From CAZIAK01 sp964537035 (lineage in GTDB: Bacteria > Planctomycetota > B15-G4): DNA of 64,000 nt. This document shows positions 36,687 to 45,832 of this stretch, piece by piece; position 1 is the stretch's first letter, and each line of letters starts with the position of its first letter. The position numbers were made by a program, and so were the translations under genes. Location: the NCBI GenBank assembly GCA_964537035.1, contig CAZIAK010000001.1:1-64000 (forward strand), in the 5' to 3' direction. Below the pieces are notes generated by a model. That model did not search any database, had not been told where the DNA came from, and worked only from the letters and a program-made list of their open reading frames with translations.

Positions 36687-37973
36687 TCAGGGTTTGCTCG
36701 GCGGCGCTACGGGAGCAACTTCTGGAGCCAGCCCGATGTGCCGCTTGTCCCAGAAGAACATCGTCTCGAGCGTGATGGCCAAGATGTAGAGGGAGAGGGT
36801 GATGAACATGGGCAGGGCGAAGCCGTCGAAGGTGCCGATCCAGCCTGCGGAGCGTTCGATCAGCTCGCCACCCCAGTGGTTGCTCAACCCCCAGCCCAGG
36901 TTCCAGGCCAGCATGGAGACGCCGTTCACAGCCGCCCGCCACTGCGCCGGCGTGATCTCCATCATCAGGTTGCGCCACAGGGGGTGGGACAGGTTCATCA
37001 ACGCGCTGCGCAGCACGAACGCCACCAAGGCCACGGGGAAGCTCGCCGTCATGGCCAGGATCAAGAAGAACGGCAGGGACAACGCCTCGGTGAGCACGGT
37101 GGCCTTGAGCAATCCGAGCCGCAGCACCATGGCTGGCGTGGCCAGCACGCCCACGGTCATGGTCACCTGGGATGCGGCCATGACCAGCCCCAGATGTTCT
37201 TTGGCCAGCCCGAAACGGTCGGTGAAGTAGTAGTTGATGAAGGGGATGGTCAGCCCCGCGCCCAGGCCCACGATCAGGTGGGGCAGGGACAACTTCCACC
37301 ACAGGTGCCAGTGCCTCGGGGCCAGGATGGCGAAGGTGCCGTGGCGCTTGCCGTGCTCGCCTGCGGCGGCGCTGGTCCCCGGGTCGTCGGGGAGGCGGCG
37401 ATAGGCGAGCACCGAGAAGGCACTGCACAAGCCGCCCAGGCACAAGGTCCAGCGCAGGGCCTCGGTCTCTGGAATGGCCCCGTCTTGCAGGCTGCCCGCG
37501 AGCAACCCCGCGATGGCCAGGCCGAAGGTCGAGGCGATGGTGTGGGTCGCGAACTCTGCGCCGAACAGCTGGGTGCGTTGCCCGCTGCGGGAGGCCTTGA
37601 CGATGAACGGCGCCGCCACCACCCGATGCAAGGTGAAGCTGGTGCCTTGCAGCACGGCGAAGATCACCAGCCAGACGAAGCTCTCGCTGTTGGCCAGGCC
37701 CAGCAACGAGATCGCTGCCCCGGCGGCGGCCAGGGTCAGGCTGCGCCGTGGCCCCAGTCGGTCGTAGAGGGCGGCGGCGGGGATGGTGGTCAGCACCACA
37801 CCGAGGGCACCCGCAGACAGCAAGGTGCCTGCGTCGCTCTCGCTGAAACCGATGGAGCGTACATACAGGTTCTGCAGCGCCCACAAGAAGGCGTGACCCA
37901 GCTCCAGCAGGAGCGCCCCGCTGAGAAAGTGGCGCGCCTCGGGGGAGAAGCTGCGCCAACCGGCGAGGAGCAT
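36687..37973 (-). CDS. major facilitator superfamily transporter
   Basis: A 428-residue protein with about twelve hydrophobic segments and the MFS loop 2-3 motif in the form GVVLTTIPAAALYDRLGPRR. The substrate is unknown. The start codon (ATG 37973) directly abuts the stop of the NhaC-type gene, so the two minus-strand genes form a tight transcription unit. It converges with the NSS transporter gene (66-bp gap). The C-terminal tail is Pro/Ala-rich and short. Confidence 0.88.
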   Translation of the reverse strand: MLLAGWRSFSPEARHFLSGALLLELGHAFLWALQNLYVRSIGFSESDAGTLLSAGALGVVLTTIPAAALYDRLGPRRSLTLAAAGAAISLLGLANSESFVWLVIFAVLQGTSFTLHRVVAAPFIVKASRSGQRTQLFGAEFATHTIASTFGLAIAGLLAGSLQDGAIPETEALRWTLCLGGLCSAFSVLAYRRLPDDPGTSAAAGEHGKRHGTFAILAPRHWHLWWKLSLPHLIVGLGAGLTIPFINYYFTDRFGLAKEHLGLVMAASQVTMTVGVLATPAMVLRLGLLKATVLTEALSLPFFLILAMTASFPVALVAFVLRSALMNLSHPLWRNLMMEITPAQWRAAVNGVSMLAWNLGWGLSNHWGGELIERSAGWIGTFDGFALPMFITLSLYILAITLETMFFWDKRHIGLAPEVAPVAPPSKP

Positions 37974-40412
37974 CTAGTCGGTGCCTGGCTCTGTGGCCAG
38001 CGTGGCGTCCGGCGCCGGGCGCCCGATGACCAGCAGCAACACCACCATGGTCACTGCGCCGAGCGCCAGAGACCACCAGCTCGACCAGCCGTCGATGAGC
38101 AGGCAGGGCAGGTAGCCGATCGTGATGGCCAGGCCCGCTGTCACCAGAGCGTAGGGCGCCTGAGTGCGCACATGATCAATGTGATCGGACGCACTCGACA
38201 CCGAACTGAGGACGGTGGTGTCCGAGATGGGCGAGCAGTGGTCGCCGAAGATCGATCCTTCGAGCACGGCGCCGATGCAGAGCACCACCATGAAGGTGGC
38301 GCCGACGCCGGTCTCGTCGCCCACCGCCGCAGCCAAGGCCACCACGTTGGGCAGCAGGATCGACATCGTGGACCACGACGATCCCGTGGCGAAGGCTACG
38401 ACGCACGCCGCGACGAAGAGCAGGATGGGCAGCCACTTCACCGCTTGCCCGCCTGCCAGCAGCGCTACCAGATAGTCGGCCGTGAACAGGTCTGCACAGA
38501 CCGCGCCGATCATCCAGGCCTGGAACAAGATCATCACCGCGAAGAACAGGGCCTTCACCGACGACAGGCTGGAGCGGCTGATGTCCTTGAAGGCCAGGTG
38601 CGAGCGGCCAGCCGACGTGGTCATGCGGCTGACGATCAGCCCCACGGGGACAGCGGCAGCCAGGAAGGCCAACAGGTAGCCGATGTAATGCGCGGTGGCC
38701 TGTTCGGGGTTGGTGCCGATCAGTCCCCAGTCCCATCCGTTCTGGATGAGGCTGCTGGTTCGCAACGCGTCCGTGACGAGCTGAGCGCCGTAGGAGCCGC
38801 CGGCCAGGCCAGCCAACACCGCGAACCGGAGGGCATTGGAACCCGCCAGGAACACGGCGAGGGCGAAGCCTGCCGAGGCGCCGATGAAGATGGGTCTGCC
38901 GCCGCTGCCAGCGAACAACACCTGGGTGATTCCTTGCAGCTCGAACAGGCTGCCGTCGCTCCAGGCCGCCAGCCCGCCGCCGTCCAGGAAGATGGTGGCC
39001 ATGGTCACCAGCAGCACGAGCAGGATCGGGTAGGCCGCGAAGTACCAGAGGCAGGCCATGCCTTCCTTCGGCGTGATGCGCGTGGCTTCGTCCGAGACCA
39101 TGGGCGTGCCCCCGGGCCGCACCAGCTGGCCGGTGGTTCGGGCCCTGGCTTCGGCCTTGGCCATGGGCCCAAAGTCCCTTCCCAAGAAGATGGACAGGCC
39201 GACGAAGATGAGTGTGAAGAGGCAGTAGAACCTGTAGGGGATCGTCTGCAGAAAGACCGCATACCCGCTCTCGGCGATGCCCGCACCGGGCAGGTGCGCC
39301 TCGAAGGTCGAGACCTCGAAAGCGATCCAGGTCGAGAGCAGGGAGATACCGGCGATGGGGGCCGCGGTGCTGTCCACGATGTAGGCCAGCTTCTCCCGGG
39401 AGATGCGCAAGCGATCCGTGAGCGGGCGCATGGTGTTGCCCACCAGCAGACAGTTGGCGTAGTCGTCGAAGAAGATCAGCAGGCCCATGCCCCAGGTGAC
39501 GAACAGGGTCGACCGCACAGAGCGGGCGAACTTGACCAGCTTGTCGATCAGCCCTTGCACGCCGCCGCTGCGACTCATCACGCCCACCATGGCCACCAGG
39601 GCGACCACAAAGCCGATGATCTCGATGCGAAATGTCTCGGTGAGTTCGGTGTGCAGGTACTTCGCGAACACGTCAAAGAAGCCCTGGAACAAGGCACCGA
39701 ACCAGCCGTGGTCCCCGCTCTGCAAGGCCATCAGAGTGGCGCCAGACAGGATGCCCAAGAAGAGCGCCAGCAGGGTCTTGCGCCAGAGCAGGGCCACGAA
39801 GATGGCGATCACCGGGGGCAGCAGGGCCATTCGCGTGGGCAAGGCCCAGCCGGGCGGGTCGCCCTCTTCGGCAGCCAGGCCTGGGGTCACGACCAGCCGT
39901 CGCCCGGCCCCGGTCACCGCGGCCGTGAGCGCGACGAGATCATCGGCGGAGGTGACCGCGATGGCCACCTGGATCTGACCGGCGTCTCCCGGCTTGGAGA
40001 GGACGAAATGGGTCGGTGAATCGCCGGGGGAAGGTTCGGCGGCCTCCTCGCCTGCAGCGTCACTCGCTGCGTCGGCCAGCTGTTCGTTGAGCGTGTTCAG
40101 TCGAGTGCCGAAGGCCCGCCGGAAGGACGAACCCTCCGTGGCCTGGCCATCGAGAGTGACCTCCACGGCGATGGACACGGGATGGGGCAACTCACCGGCC
40201 AGTTCCAACGCGGCGCCAAAGACCGACCTGTGGTCAGCGCCTGCAAGGGGGGCCACGGCGTCGTCACCCACGGCAGCAGACACATGGCCGTCGAGCAGGG
40301 CACCCATGCCCTGGGCCACGAGGGTGGGGCGGTCCGGGTTGGGCAGCATGAGCCCGGCCGCCAGGGCCAGGCCCAGCACGAGGCCGATCAGGGTGGACAG
40401 CTTGGGGTTCAT
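37974..40412 (-). CDS. NhaC-type Na+/H+ antiporter with extra N-terminal domain
   Basis: From residue about 195 on the protein is a NhaC-family antiporter: VGVMSRSGGVQGLIDKL, LIFFDDYANCLLVGNTMRP, DSTAAPIAGISLLSTW and the family hallmark SIFGDHCSPISDTTVLSS near the C-terminus. It exchanges Na+ for H+ across the inner membrane. The total of 812 residues is much longer than E. coli-type NhaC. A signal anchor (LIGLVLGLALAAGLML) and a soluble domain of about 165 residues precede it, containing a beta-rich part (HPVSIAVEVTLDGQATEG). The start at ATG 40412 was chosen; the frame runs further but without conserved sequence. The MFS gene follows without a gap. Confidence 0.85.
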   Translation of the reverse strand: MNPKLSTLIGLVLGLALAAGLMLPNPDRPTLVAQGMGALLDGHVSAAVGDDAVAPLAGADHRSVFGAALELAGELPHPVSIAVEVTLDGQATEGSSFRRAFGTRLNTLNEQLADAASDAAGEEAAEPSPGDSPTHFVLSKPGDAGQIQVAIAVTSADDLVALTAAVTGAGRRLVVTPGLAAEEGDPPGWALPTRMALLPPVIAIFVALLWRKTLLALFLGILSGATLMALQSGDHGWFGALFQGFFDVFAKYLHTELTETFRIEIIGFVVALVAMVGVMSRSGGVQGLIDKLVKFARSVRSTLFVTWGMGLLIFFDDYANCLLVGNTMRPLTDRLRISREKLAYIVDSTAAPIAGISLLSTWIAFEVSTFEAHLPGAGIAESGYAVFLQTIPYRFYCLFTLIFVGLSIFLGRDFGPMAKAEARARTTGQLVRPGGTPMVSDEATRITPKEGMACLWYFAAYPILLVLLVTMATIFLDGGGLAAWSDGSLFELQGITQVLFAGSGGRPIFIGASAGFALAVFLAGSNALRFAVLAGLAGGSYGAQLVTDALRTSSLIQNGWDWGLIGTNPEQATAHYIGYLLAFLAAAVPVGLIVSRMTTSAGRSHLAFKDISRSSLSSVKALFFAVMILFQAWMIGAVCADLFTADYLVALLAGGQAVKWLPILLFVAACVVAFATGSSWSTMSILLPNVVALAAAVGDETGVGATFMVVLCIGAVLEGSIFGDHCSPISDTTVLSSVSSASDHIDHVRTQAPYALVTAGLAITIGYLPCLLIDGWSSWWSLALGAVTMVVLLLVIGRPAPDATLATEPGTD

Positions 40413-40624
40413 GAATCGGGTGCCCGGTAGGGACGCTGGGCACCCAGAGGGGGCCGTCGCAGAACTGGCGGAGCGGGAAGGCTCCCACGCCGCTGGCGGA
40501 TTGTAGCGGCACACAGAGCCCAGCCAACGCACCACTCCGGGCCGATTGAGCGCGAAGGGGCCAACCCTGCCCGGGACGGCGGGGCATCCCGGCCCTTGAA
40601 GGCCCCCTGGCCAAGGGGAATCAT

Positions 40625-41194
40625 GTGCCCGTGGAGACCACCGACCTGCTCTTCTTTGCCTTGGCCATCCTGTTCGTCGGCGGCATCATGCTGCTTGACC
40701 GGCGCTTGGGGCGCATCCAGAGAGACCTGGCTCGGCTCGATGAGCTGGCCACCCTGTCCCAGAAGGTGGCCAGTCTGGCGGGGCAGCTCGACCGCAAAGA
40801 GGTGAGCGCCCAGCTGGCCACCAAGCTCACAGAGGTGGCTGAGAGCGACCAGCGCATGGTGGCGGCCCTGGGCGAACTCACTCGAGAGGTGACCGAGCTG
40901 CGCCGAGGCGCCGATCGCATGGCTGCTGAGCGTCGGGCGTCAGAGCAGCGGGCCGAGCAGCTCCCGGAGCCAGCCCCCGGGCCCGACCTGGCCGAGCGCG
41001 TGGCCGATCACCTGGCCCAGCGGGGCTTCGATGAGGTGCGTCTGGTGAGCGACCTGGCTGGGTTGCAGGGGAGCACGGGGCGCGTCGTGTTCGAGGCACA
41101 ACGCCAGGGCGTCTTGCACAAGGGGCACGTGCGCCTCAACGACGGCCGGGTCGTGGACGAGTCGGTGCGGGCGGCCTACTCCACGTTTCCATGA
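40625..41194 (+). CDS. membrane-anchored coiled-coil protein of unknown function
   Basis: Not recognised. The protein (189 residues, GTG 40625) has one N-terminal membrane segment (LLFFALAILFVGGIMLL), then a long charged heptad region (about 25-115) predicted as coiled coil, a short Pro-rich linker and a small C-terminal globular part (DEVRLVSDLAGLQGSTGRVVFEAQRQGVLHKG). The layout resembles RmuC-type or cell-envelope scaffold proteins, but no motif ties it to a family. It stands alone upstream of asnS on the same strand. Confidence 0.65.
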   Translation: MPVETTDLLFFALAILFVGGIMLLDRRLGRIQRDLARLDELATLSQKVASLAGQLDRKEVSAQLATKLTEVAESDQRMVAALGELTREVTELRRGADRMAAERRASEQRAEQLPEPAPGPDLAERVADHLAQRGFDEVRLVSDLAGLQGSTGRVVFEAQRQGVLHKGHVRLNDGRVVDESVRAAYSTFP

Positions 41195-41322
41195 TTCCGT
41201 ACACTCGGGCGCTGCGATGGCGCCTGCGAGGGGCGCATCGGCCAGCATGCCTGCACCCATCGTCGGTCCCCCAGGGGCGCTGATCGGTCCTGGCTGCGCC
41301 TCTCTTCCCGGTACCGGTTGCC

Positions 41323-42660
41323 ATGAGTTCCAGCGAATCCCCCGCTGATCCCGTCGCCAGTGAGTCCCCCGTGATTGCTCGGGTGCGACGGCTGGGTGAA
41401 CACGTAGGACAGATCGTGACTGTTCAGGGTTGGCTCGCCAACCGCCGGTCTTCGGGCAAGCTGCAGTTCTTGCAGGTGCGTGACGGCAGCGGCACGGTGC
41501 AGTGCGTGCTGCGCAAGGGCGCCATCGACGACGAGCTGTTCAAGGCGGTGGACAGCCTGCCCCAGGAGTCCTCGATCGAGGTCTCAGGCGAGGCCAAGGC
41601 CGACCCCCGTAGCCCGGGCGGCTTCGAGATCTCGGTCACGGACGTGAAGATCGTCGCGGCCGCTGAGCCCTATCCGATCAGCAACAAGGAGCACAACACG
41701 GGCTTCTTGATGCAGCACCGCCATCTCTGGCTGCGCTCCAGCAAGCAGGCCGCGACGCTGCGGGTGCGGGCCCGGGTGATCAAGTCAATCCGCGACTTCT
41801 TCGACGGCCGGGACTTCACCTGTCTGGACGGCCCCATGTTCACCCCCTCGGCCTGCGAAGGCACGAGCACCCTCTTCGAGGTGGACTACTTCGGCGAGCC
41901 CGCGTACCTCACCCAGTCGAGCCAGCTCTACGCCGAGGCGGGAGCCATGGCCCTCGGCCGGGTCTACACCTTTGGCCCCACGTTTCGGGCCGAGAAGTCG
42001 AAGACCCGCCGGCACCTGACCGAGTTCTGGATGGTCGAGCCCGAGGTGGCCTACTGCGATCTCGAAGGCGTGATGCAGCTGGCCGAAGACTTCTTGGGTG
42101 CCATCGTGGGCGACGTGCTGAGAGACTGCCAGACCGAGTTCGAAGTGCTCGAGCGTGACATCACCAAGCTCGAGGCCATCGTGCCGCCCTTCCCGCGCCT
42201 CTCCTACACCGAGGCGGTCGAGAAGCTGAACGCCGCCGGTCACGAGTTCGAGTGGGGCGCAGACTTCGGTGCGCCTGACGAAGAAGTGCTGACCAAGATG
42301 TACGACAAGCCCTTGCTGGTGCACCGCTTTCCCGCGGACATCAAGGCCTTCTACATGAAGCGCGACCCTGAAGACGATCGGGTGGCGCTCTGTGTGGATG
42401 TGCTGGCGCCCGAAGGCTACGGCGAGATCATCGGCGGCAGCGAGCGGGCCAACGACCTGCAGTTCCTGCTCGACCAGATCGCCAAGCACGAGCTGCCCGT
42501 CGAGAATTTCGAGTGGTACCTCGACCTGCGCCGCTTCGGCAGCGTCCCCCATGGTGGTTTTGGGTTGGGACTTGAGCGGGCGGTGGCCTGGATCTGCGGC
42601 ACACACCACATTCGCGAGTGCATCGCCTTCCCGCGCACGCTCTACAAGATCTATCCCTGA
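41323..42660 (+). CDS. asnS: asparaginyl-tRNA synthetase
   Basis: AsnS charges tRNA-Asn. The N-terminal OB anticodon-binding domain (VTVQGWLANRRSSGKLQFLQ) is followed by the class II catalytic core: motif 1 region SIRDFFDGRDFTCLDGPMFT, motif 2 FRAEKSKTRRHLTEFWMVE and motif 3 GGFGLGLERAVAWICG. The motif 2 form FRAEKS-TRRHLTEF is that of AsnRS; AspRS has FRDE and Asp-specific contacts. Length (445) is normal. Having AsnS means direct tRNA-Asn charging rather than the GatCAB route. Two more genes follow closely on the same strand, the last encoding a second class II synthetase-like protein. Confidence 0.96.
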   Translation: MSSSESPADPVASESPVIARVRRLGEHVGQIVTVQGWLANRRSSGKLQFLQVRDGSGTVQCVLRKGAIDDELFKAVDSLPQESSIEVSGEAKADPRSPGGFEISVTDVKIVAAAEPYPISNKEHNTGFLMQHRHLWLRSSKQAATLRVRARVIKSIRDFFDGRDFTCLDGPMFTPSACEGTSTLFEVDYFGEPAYLTQSSQLYAEAGAMALGRVYTFGPTFRAEKSKTRRHLTEFWMVEPEVAYCDLEGVMQLAEDFLGAIVGDVLRDCQTEFEVLERDITKLEAIVPPFPRLSYTEAVEKLNAAGHEFEWGADFGAPDEEVLTKMYDKPLLVHRFPADIKAFYMKRDPEDDRVALCVDVLAPEGYGEIIGGSERANDLQFLLDQIAKHELPVENFEWYLDLRRFGSVPHGGFGLGLERAVAWICGTHHIRECIAFPRTLYKIYP

Positions 42661-42696
42661 CCCCAGGGGTTGATCGCCCCGGATCCACGGCTCCAC

Positions 42697-43362
42697 ATGA
42701 CCACAGACCTCTCTGGCTTGGAACGGGCGGCGGCGCAGCTGGGGCACCTGGGCCTGTCCGCGCGGCTGGTCCCGCCAGACCGTCGACGGGGCCGTTGGTT
42801 TCGCTTCGCAGGCCGTGAGCTGCTGGTGTCGGAGCGAGTCGTTGAGCGGTTGCGCCCAGAGGAAGGCGAGGCCCTGCTGGTGCATGCGGTGATCGAGAAG
42901 CGGCACCGGCGCCGTGGCTGGGAGCGTTGGCTGTCGGTGCTGGGGCTCACTGCCCTCGCTGTCTGGGGTGTGCATTCTCTCTGGCCGTCAGCGACGACGC
43001 TCGCCCTGATGCTGGGGCTGGTGCTGGCCCTGGTGGCCCTGGCTCTGCTCCGTGGACAGGGCAGCATCGACGCAGATGACGAGGCGGTGGTGACCCTTGG
43101 GGACGCCGAGTTGTTGGTGCGGGCCATCAATACGATCCAGAAGGATGAGCTGCAGGTGGGGGCGTGGCGGGGAAACGCTCGCCCCGATCTCCATCGTCGG
43201 GCAGAGCGGCTGGTGACCTTGCATCAGCTGCGTCTCCCGCCAGAGCTGCGCACTGTGCCTGTTATCGGCAGCTGCACGAACTCCTGCCACGACTCGGACG
43301 AGTCCCATGGCGAGTCGGACGATCGTCCGCACGGCAGCTCGAAGGGTCGTTCCCATGGCTGA
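42697..43362 (+). CDS. two-TM membrane protein with His/Asp/Ser-rich tail, unknown function
   Basis: Not recognised. The protein (221 residues from ATG 42697; TTG 42670 is an alternative start) has an N-terminal soluble part rich in arginine, two adjacent membrane helices (about 90-130), a cytoplasmic domain and a C-terminal tail rich in His, Ser, Asp and Gly (SCHDSDESHGESDDRPHG) that might bind metal. Its end overlaps the start of the epmA-like gene by eight bases, so the two are probably translated together. The overlap region is the tail, which is the least conserved-looking part. Confidence 0.65.
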   Translation: MTTDLSGLERAAAQLGHLGLSARLVPPDRRRGRWFRFAGRELLVSERVVERLRPEEGEALLVHAVIEKRHRRRGWERWLSVLGLTALAVWGVHSLWPSATTLALMLGLVLALVALALLRGQGSIDADDEAVVTLGDAELLVRAINTIQKDELQVGAWRGNARPDLHRRAERLVTLHQLRLPPELRTVPVIGSCTNSCHDSDESHGESDDRPHGSSKGRSHG

Positions 43363-44353
43363 GCGGCTGGTCTTGCGCTGCCATGGCTCGGCCGCGCAGC
43401 GGGTCAGTCAGCGAGCCGCGTTGCTGGCGTCCCTGCGAGCCGCGCTGGAGGACGCAGGCCTGGTCGAGGCAGTGGTCCCGGTGTTGCTGCCCTTTGCGGG
43501 CCAGGAGCCGCACCTTCAACCTCCTCTTGTTGAGCTCGACGGTCTCCCGGGCAAGCTTTGGCTGCAGACCTCACCGGAGTTGCCGCTCAAGCGTCTGCTC
43601 TGCGCAGGTGTGCCCGCGGTCTACTCTCTTGGCCCCGCATTTCGTGGTGGCCGCGAAGAACTCTCGGGTCATCACCAGCCCGAGTTCACCATGTTGGAGT
43701 GGTATCACCCTGGCGACACACTGCTCGCACTGGAGCAGGATTGCTTGACCCTGGGGACCGCGGCCGCAGAAGCGCTGCGAGTGCGGGCGCCCGAGCGGGG
43801 AGCGAGCCTCTCGATCAGCGAGGCTTGCGAGCGTTGGGCGGGCCTGGACGCCCGACACCTCTTCGACGGTGATTTGCCTCGCTTCGCAGCAGCGGCCCGC
43901 GCCGCAGGCCTGTCCCGGTGCGCAGACCATGACGACGCCGCCACCTTGCTGGGGCGGGTGATCGTGGAGCGCATCGAACCTGGCCTGGCGGCCATCGACG
44001 GCTGGGTCTTCCTGCACTCCTTCCCTGCTGCCCTGGCCGCCCTCTCGCGGACAGACCCGGACGACCCTCGGGTGGCGCAGCGAGTCGAGGCCTACCTGGG
44101 CGGGGTCGAGCTGGCCAACGGATACGTCGAGCTCACCGATGGCGACGAGCAGGCTCGCCGCTGGCAACTCGAAGCGGCTGAGCGGGGCCCGGCGGCGCCT
44201 GCCCAGGACAGCCGGCTGCTGGAGGACCTCTGCAGCCAGGCCTTGCCGCCCACGGTGGGTATGGCCATGGGCGTGGACCGCCTGGCCATGACGCTCCTGG
44301 GTGCCAATGACCTCGGAGACGTGCTGCCCTTGTCGCTGTCCCTCGAGAGCTGA
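43355..44353 (+). CDS. epmA: EpmA-like elongation factor P-(R)-beta-lysine ligase (LysRS paralogue)
   Basis: The 332-residue protein is a class II lysyl-tRNA synthetase core without the anticodon-binding domain, the size and layout of EpmA/PoxA/GenX, which attaches (R)-beta-lysine to a lysine of elongation factor P. Motif 2 is GPAFRGGREELSGHHQPEFT and motif 3 GMAMGVDRLAMTLLG. ANGYVELTDGDEQ also fits LysRS-like proteins. ATG 43355 follows GAAGGG by seven bases and overlaps the previous stop. EpmA normally works with the aminomutase EpmB and with EF-P; neither gene is in the window. A free-standing LysRS paralogue with another target remains possible. Confidence 0.88.
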   Translation: MAERLVLRCHGSAAQRVSQRAALLASLRAALEDAGLVEAVVPVLLPFAGQEPHLQPPLVELDGLPGKLWLQTSPELPLKRLLCAGVPAVYSLGPAFRGGREELSGHHQPEFTMLEWYHPGDTLLALEQDCLTLGTAAAEALRVRAPERGASLSISEACERWAGLDARHLFDGDLPRFAAAARAAGLSRCADHDDAATLLGRVIVERIEPGLAAIDGWVFLHSFPAALAALSRTDPDDPRVAQRVEAYLGGVELANGYVELTDGDEQARRWQLEAAERGPAAPAQDSRLLEDLCSQALPPTVGMAMGVDRLAMTLLGANDLGDVLPLSLSLES

Positions 44354-44531
44354 GGTACGGCCTCTTGACGTCGGGCACGGCGGGACTCGCTGGCCCGGTC
44401 TGCCTGAGAGCTCTGCTCGACTTTGCCGTAACGGAGGTGGGCTGAAGCCGTCGGTCAGGAGCGTACCGATTGTCTTTGCCGCGGCGTTCGCCTCGGGGTC
44501 GCTACGCAGTGCCACGATCCGGAATCGAACC

Positions 44532-45722
44532 ATGTTGCAAACCGTTGTACCCGCGCTCCTTGCGCTCACGTTCTGTACTGCTCCTGCGGAGGCCGACGCC
44601 AGCTACGACATCCTCTTTTCGATCACCTCTGACGCCACCTTGGCCGGGCAGAGTCTCGAGGATGAAGAGGTGGTGCTGCACCGCTCGGGTGCCAGCTCCC
44701 GACTGGCCTGGCCGGGCGAGACCTTCTCAGCTCTCATGGGTGACCCCAGCGGCGTGGGGCTCCACCACCTCTTTGGCGACGTCGACGCCATCCATGACCC
44801 GGGCCTGGGTGGCCCGGGCGGCGAGTTCCTGTTCTCGATTTCGGTGAACGAGCAGGGCTTTCTGGACGGTGACGTTCTCGGTGTCGTTGACGGGGGCTAC
44901 GAGATCGTGATCTCCGAGGCGGACTTCATGGGCGCTGCGGGTGTGGACGATGGCAACATCGACATCGACGCCATTCACCGCTACGCGGATGGCTCCGTGC
45001 TGTTCTCGTTCGCCGAAGACGAGTCCAGCAACCTGTTGTCTGGTGACACGGCTGGAGTGGTCGCCGACGGGGACATCCTGCTCTGGCCTGCGGGCACGAA
45101 CTTTGCCCAACTGATCTTCACCGAGGGCCAGGTCAACTCCATGGTGAGCAATGCCCTGGGCAGCGGCGCTACCACGGGAGACACCAAGGGGCTGGCCGTC
45201 GATCCTCTGACCGAGGACATCCTCTTCACCGTCCAGAGCCCGACGGCACACGATGGCTCGGTCTTCAGCGTCGGTGGGGGCGGGGTGCTGGTGTCCGGGC
45301 ATGAAGAGAGCAACCTGGGCTTTGACGGTGGCATCGAGTTGGACGCGCTGACCGTGGCCCTGACGAAATGGTCCACCCTGGAGGTCTCGGACCCGCGGCC
45401 AGCACCGGCCAGCTCCGTCCTCTTGTCGGTGAACGGGGATCAGCCTGGCTCAGCCTACGTGGTGGTCTGGTCTCTGTCCCTGGACGTGGTCTGGGCCTGG
45501 CTGCCGGGCTGGGGCGGCGTCACCCTCGCCCAGGACGTGCTGTTCACGACCTCGTTGGGCCAGGCTCCTGCCCTGACCGTCGTGGCCGATGGGCTGGGTT
45601 ACGGCAGCCTCTCCATCCCGGTTCCACCGTTGGTTCCGGCGACCGACGTCTACATGCAGGCCTTCGATCTGGGCAACCCCCATTTCTCGAGCAACCCCAT
45701 CGTGGTGGAAGTGGCTCAGTAG
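44532..45722 (+). CDS. secreted protein with shared C-terminal beta domain
   Basis: ATG 44532 gives a signal peptide (VVPALLALTFCTAPAEA) and a 396-residue product. The main part has repeated aspartate/glycine-rich strands (DGDVLGVVDGGYEIVI, SGDTAGVVADGDILLW, DTKGLAVDPLTEDILFTV) that look like a beta-propeller or beta-helix with acidic loops, perhaps calcium-binding. The last 100 residues (VLLSVNGDQPGSAYVVVWSL to SSNPIVVEVAQ) resemble the N-terminal domain of the double-propeller protein at 26437-31422. Export by the Sec route is expected; no lipobox or membrane anchor is visible. The frame is open to 44301 but the upstream part lacks protein character. The 178-bp gap upstream holds nothing recognised. 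Confidence 0.75.
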   Translation: MLQTVVPALLALTFCTAPAEADASYDILFSITSDATLAGQSLEDEEVVLHRSGASSRLAWPGETFSALMGDPSGVGLHHLFGDVDAIHDPGLGGPGGEFLFSISVNEQGFLDGDVLGVVDGGYEIVISEADFMGAAGVDDGNIDIDAIHRYADGSVLFSFAEDESSNLLSGDTAGVVADGDILLWPAGTNFAQLIFTEGQVNSMVSNALGSGATTGDTKGLAVDPLTEDILFTVQSPTAHDGSVFSVGGGGVLVSGHEESNLGFDGGIELDALTVALTKWSTLEVSDPRPAPASSVLLSVNGDQPGSAYVVVWSLSLDVVWAWLPGWGGVTLAQDVLFTTSLGQAPALTVVADGLGYGSLSIPVPPLVPATDVYMQAFDLGNPHFSSNPIVVEVAQ

Positions 45723-45832
45723 GGGCCCGGGGCTCGGTTTGCGGTGGTGTGGCACCGTGGACGGAGTCTAGGATGGTGCGCCTCAGGGGCGGTCGCGCTC
45801 GCGGCCGCCCCTCCCTTCAGAGCCTGGATGTC

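Noticed and set aside
36648..40019. Very long plus-strand open frame (over 1100 codons) opposite the MFS and NhaC-type genes
   Set aside because: Composition is dominated by Gln, Gly, His and Arg without any domain, and it is antisense to two well-supported transporters. In DNA this rich in GC, stop codons are rare on the opposite strand.
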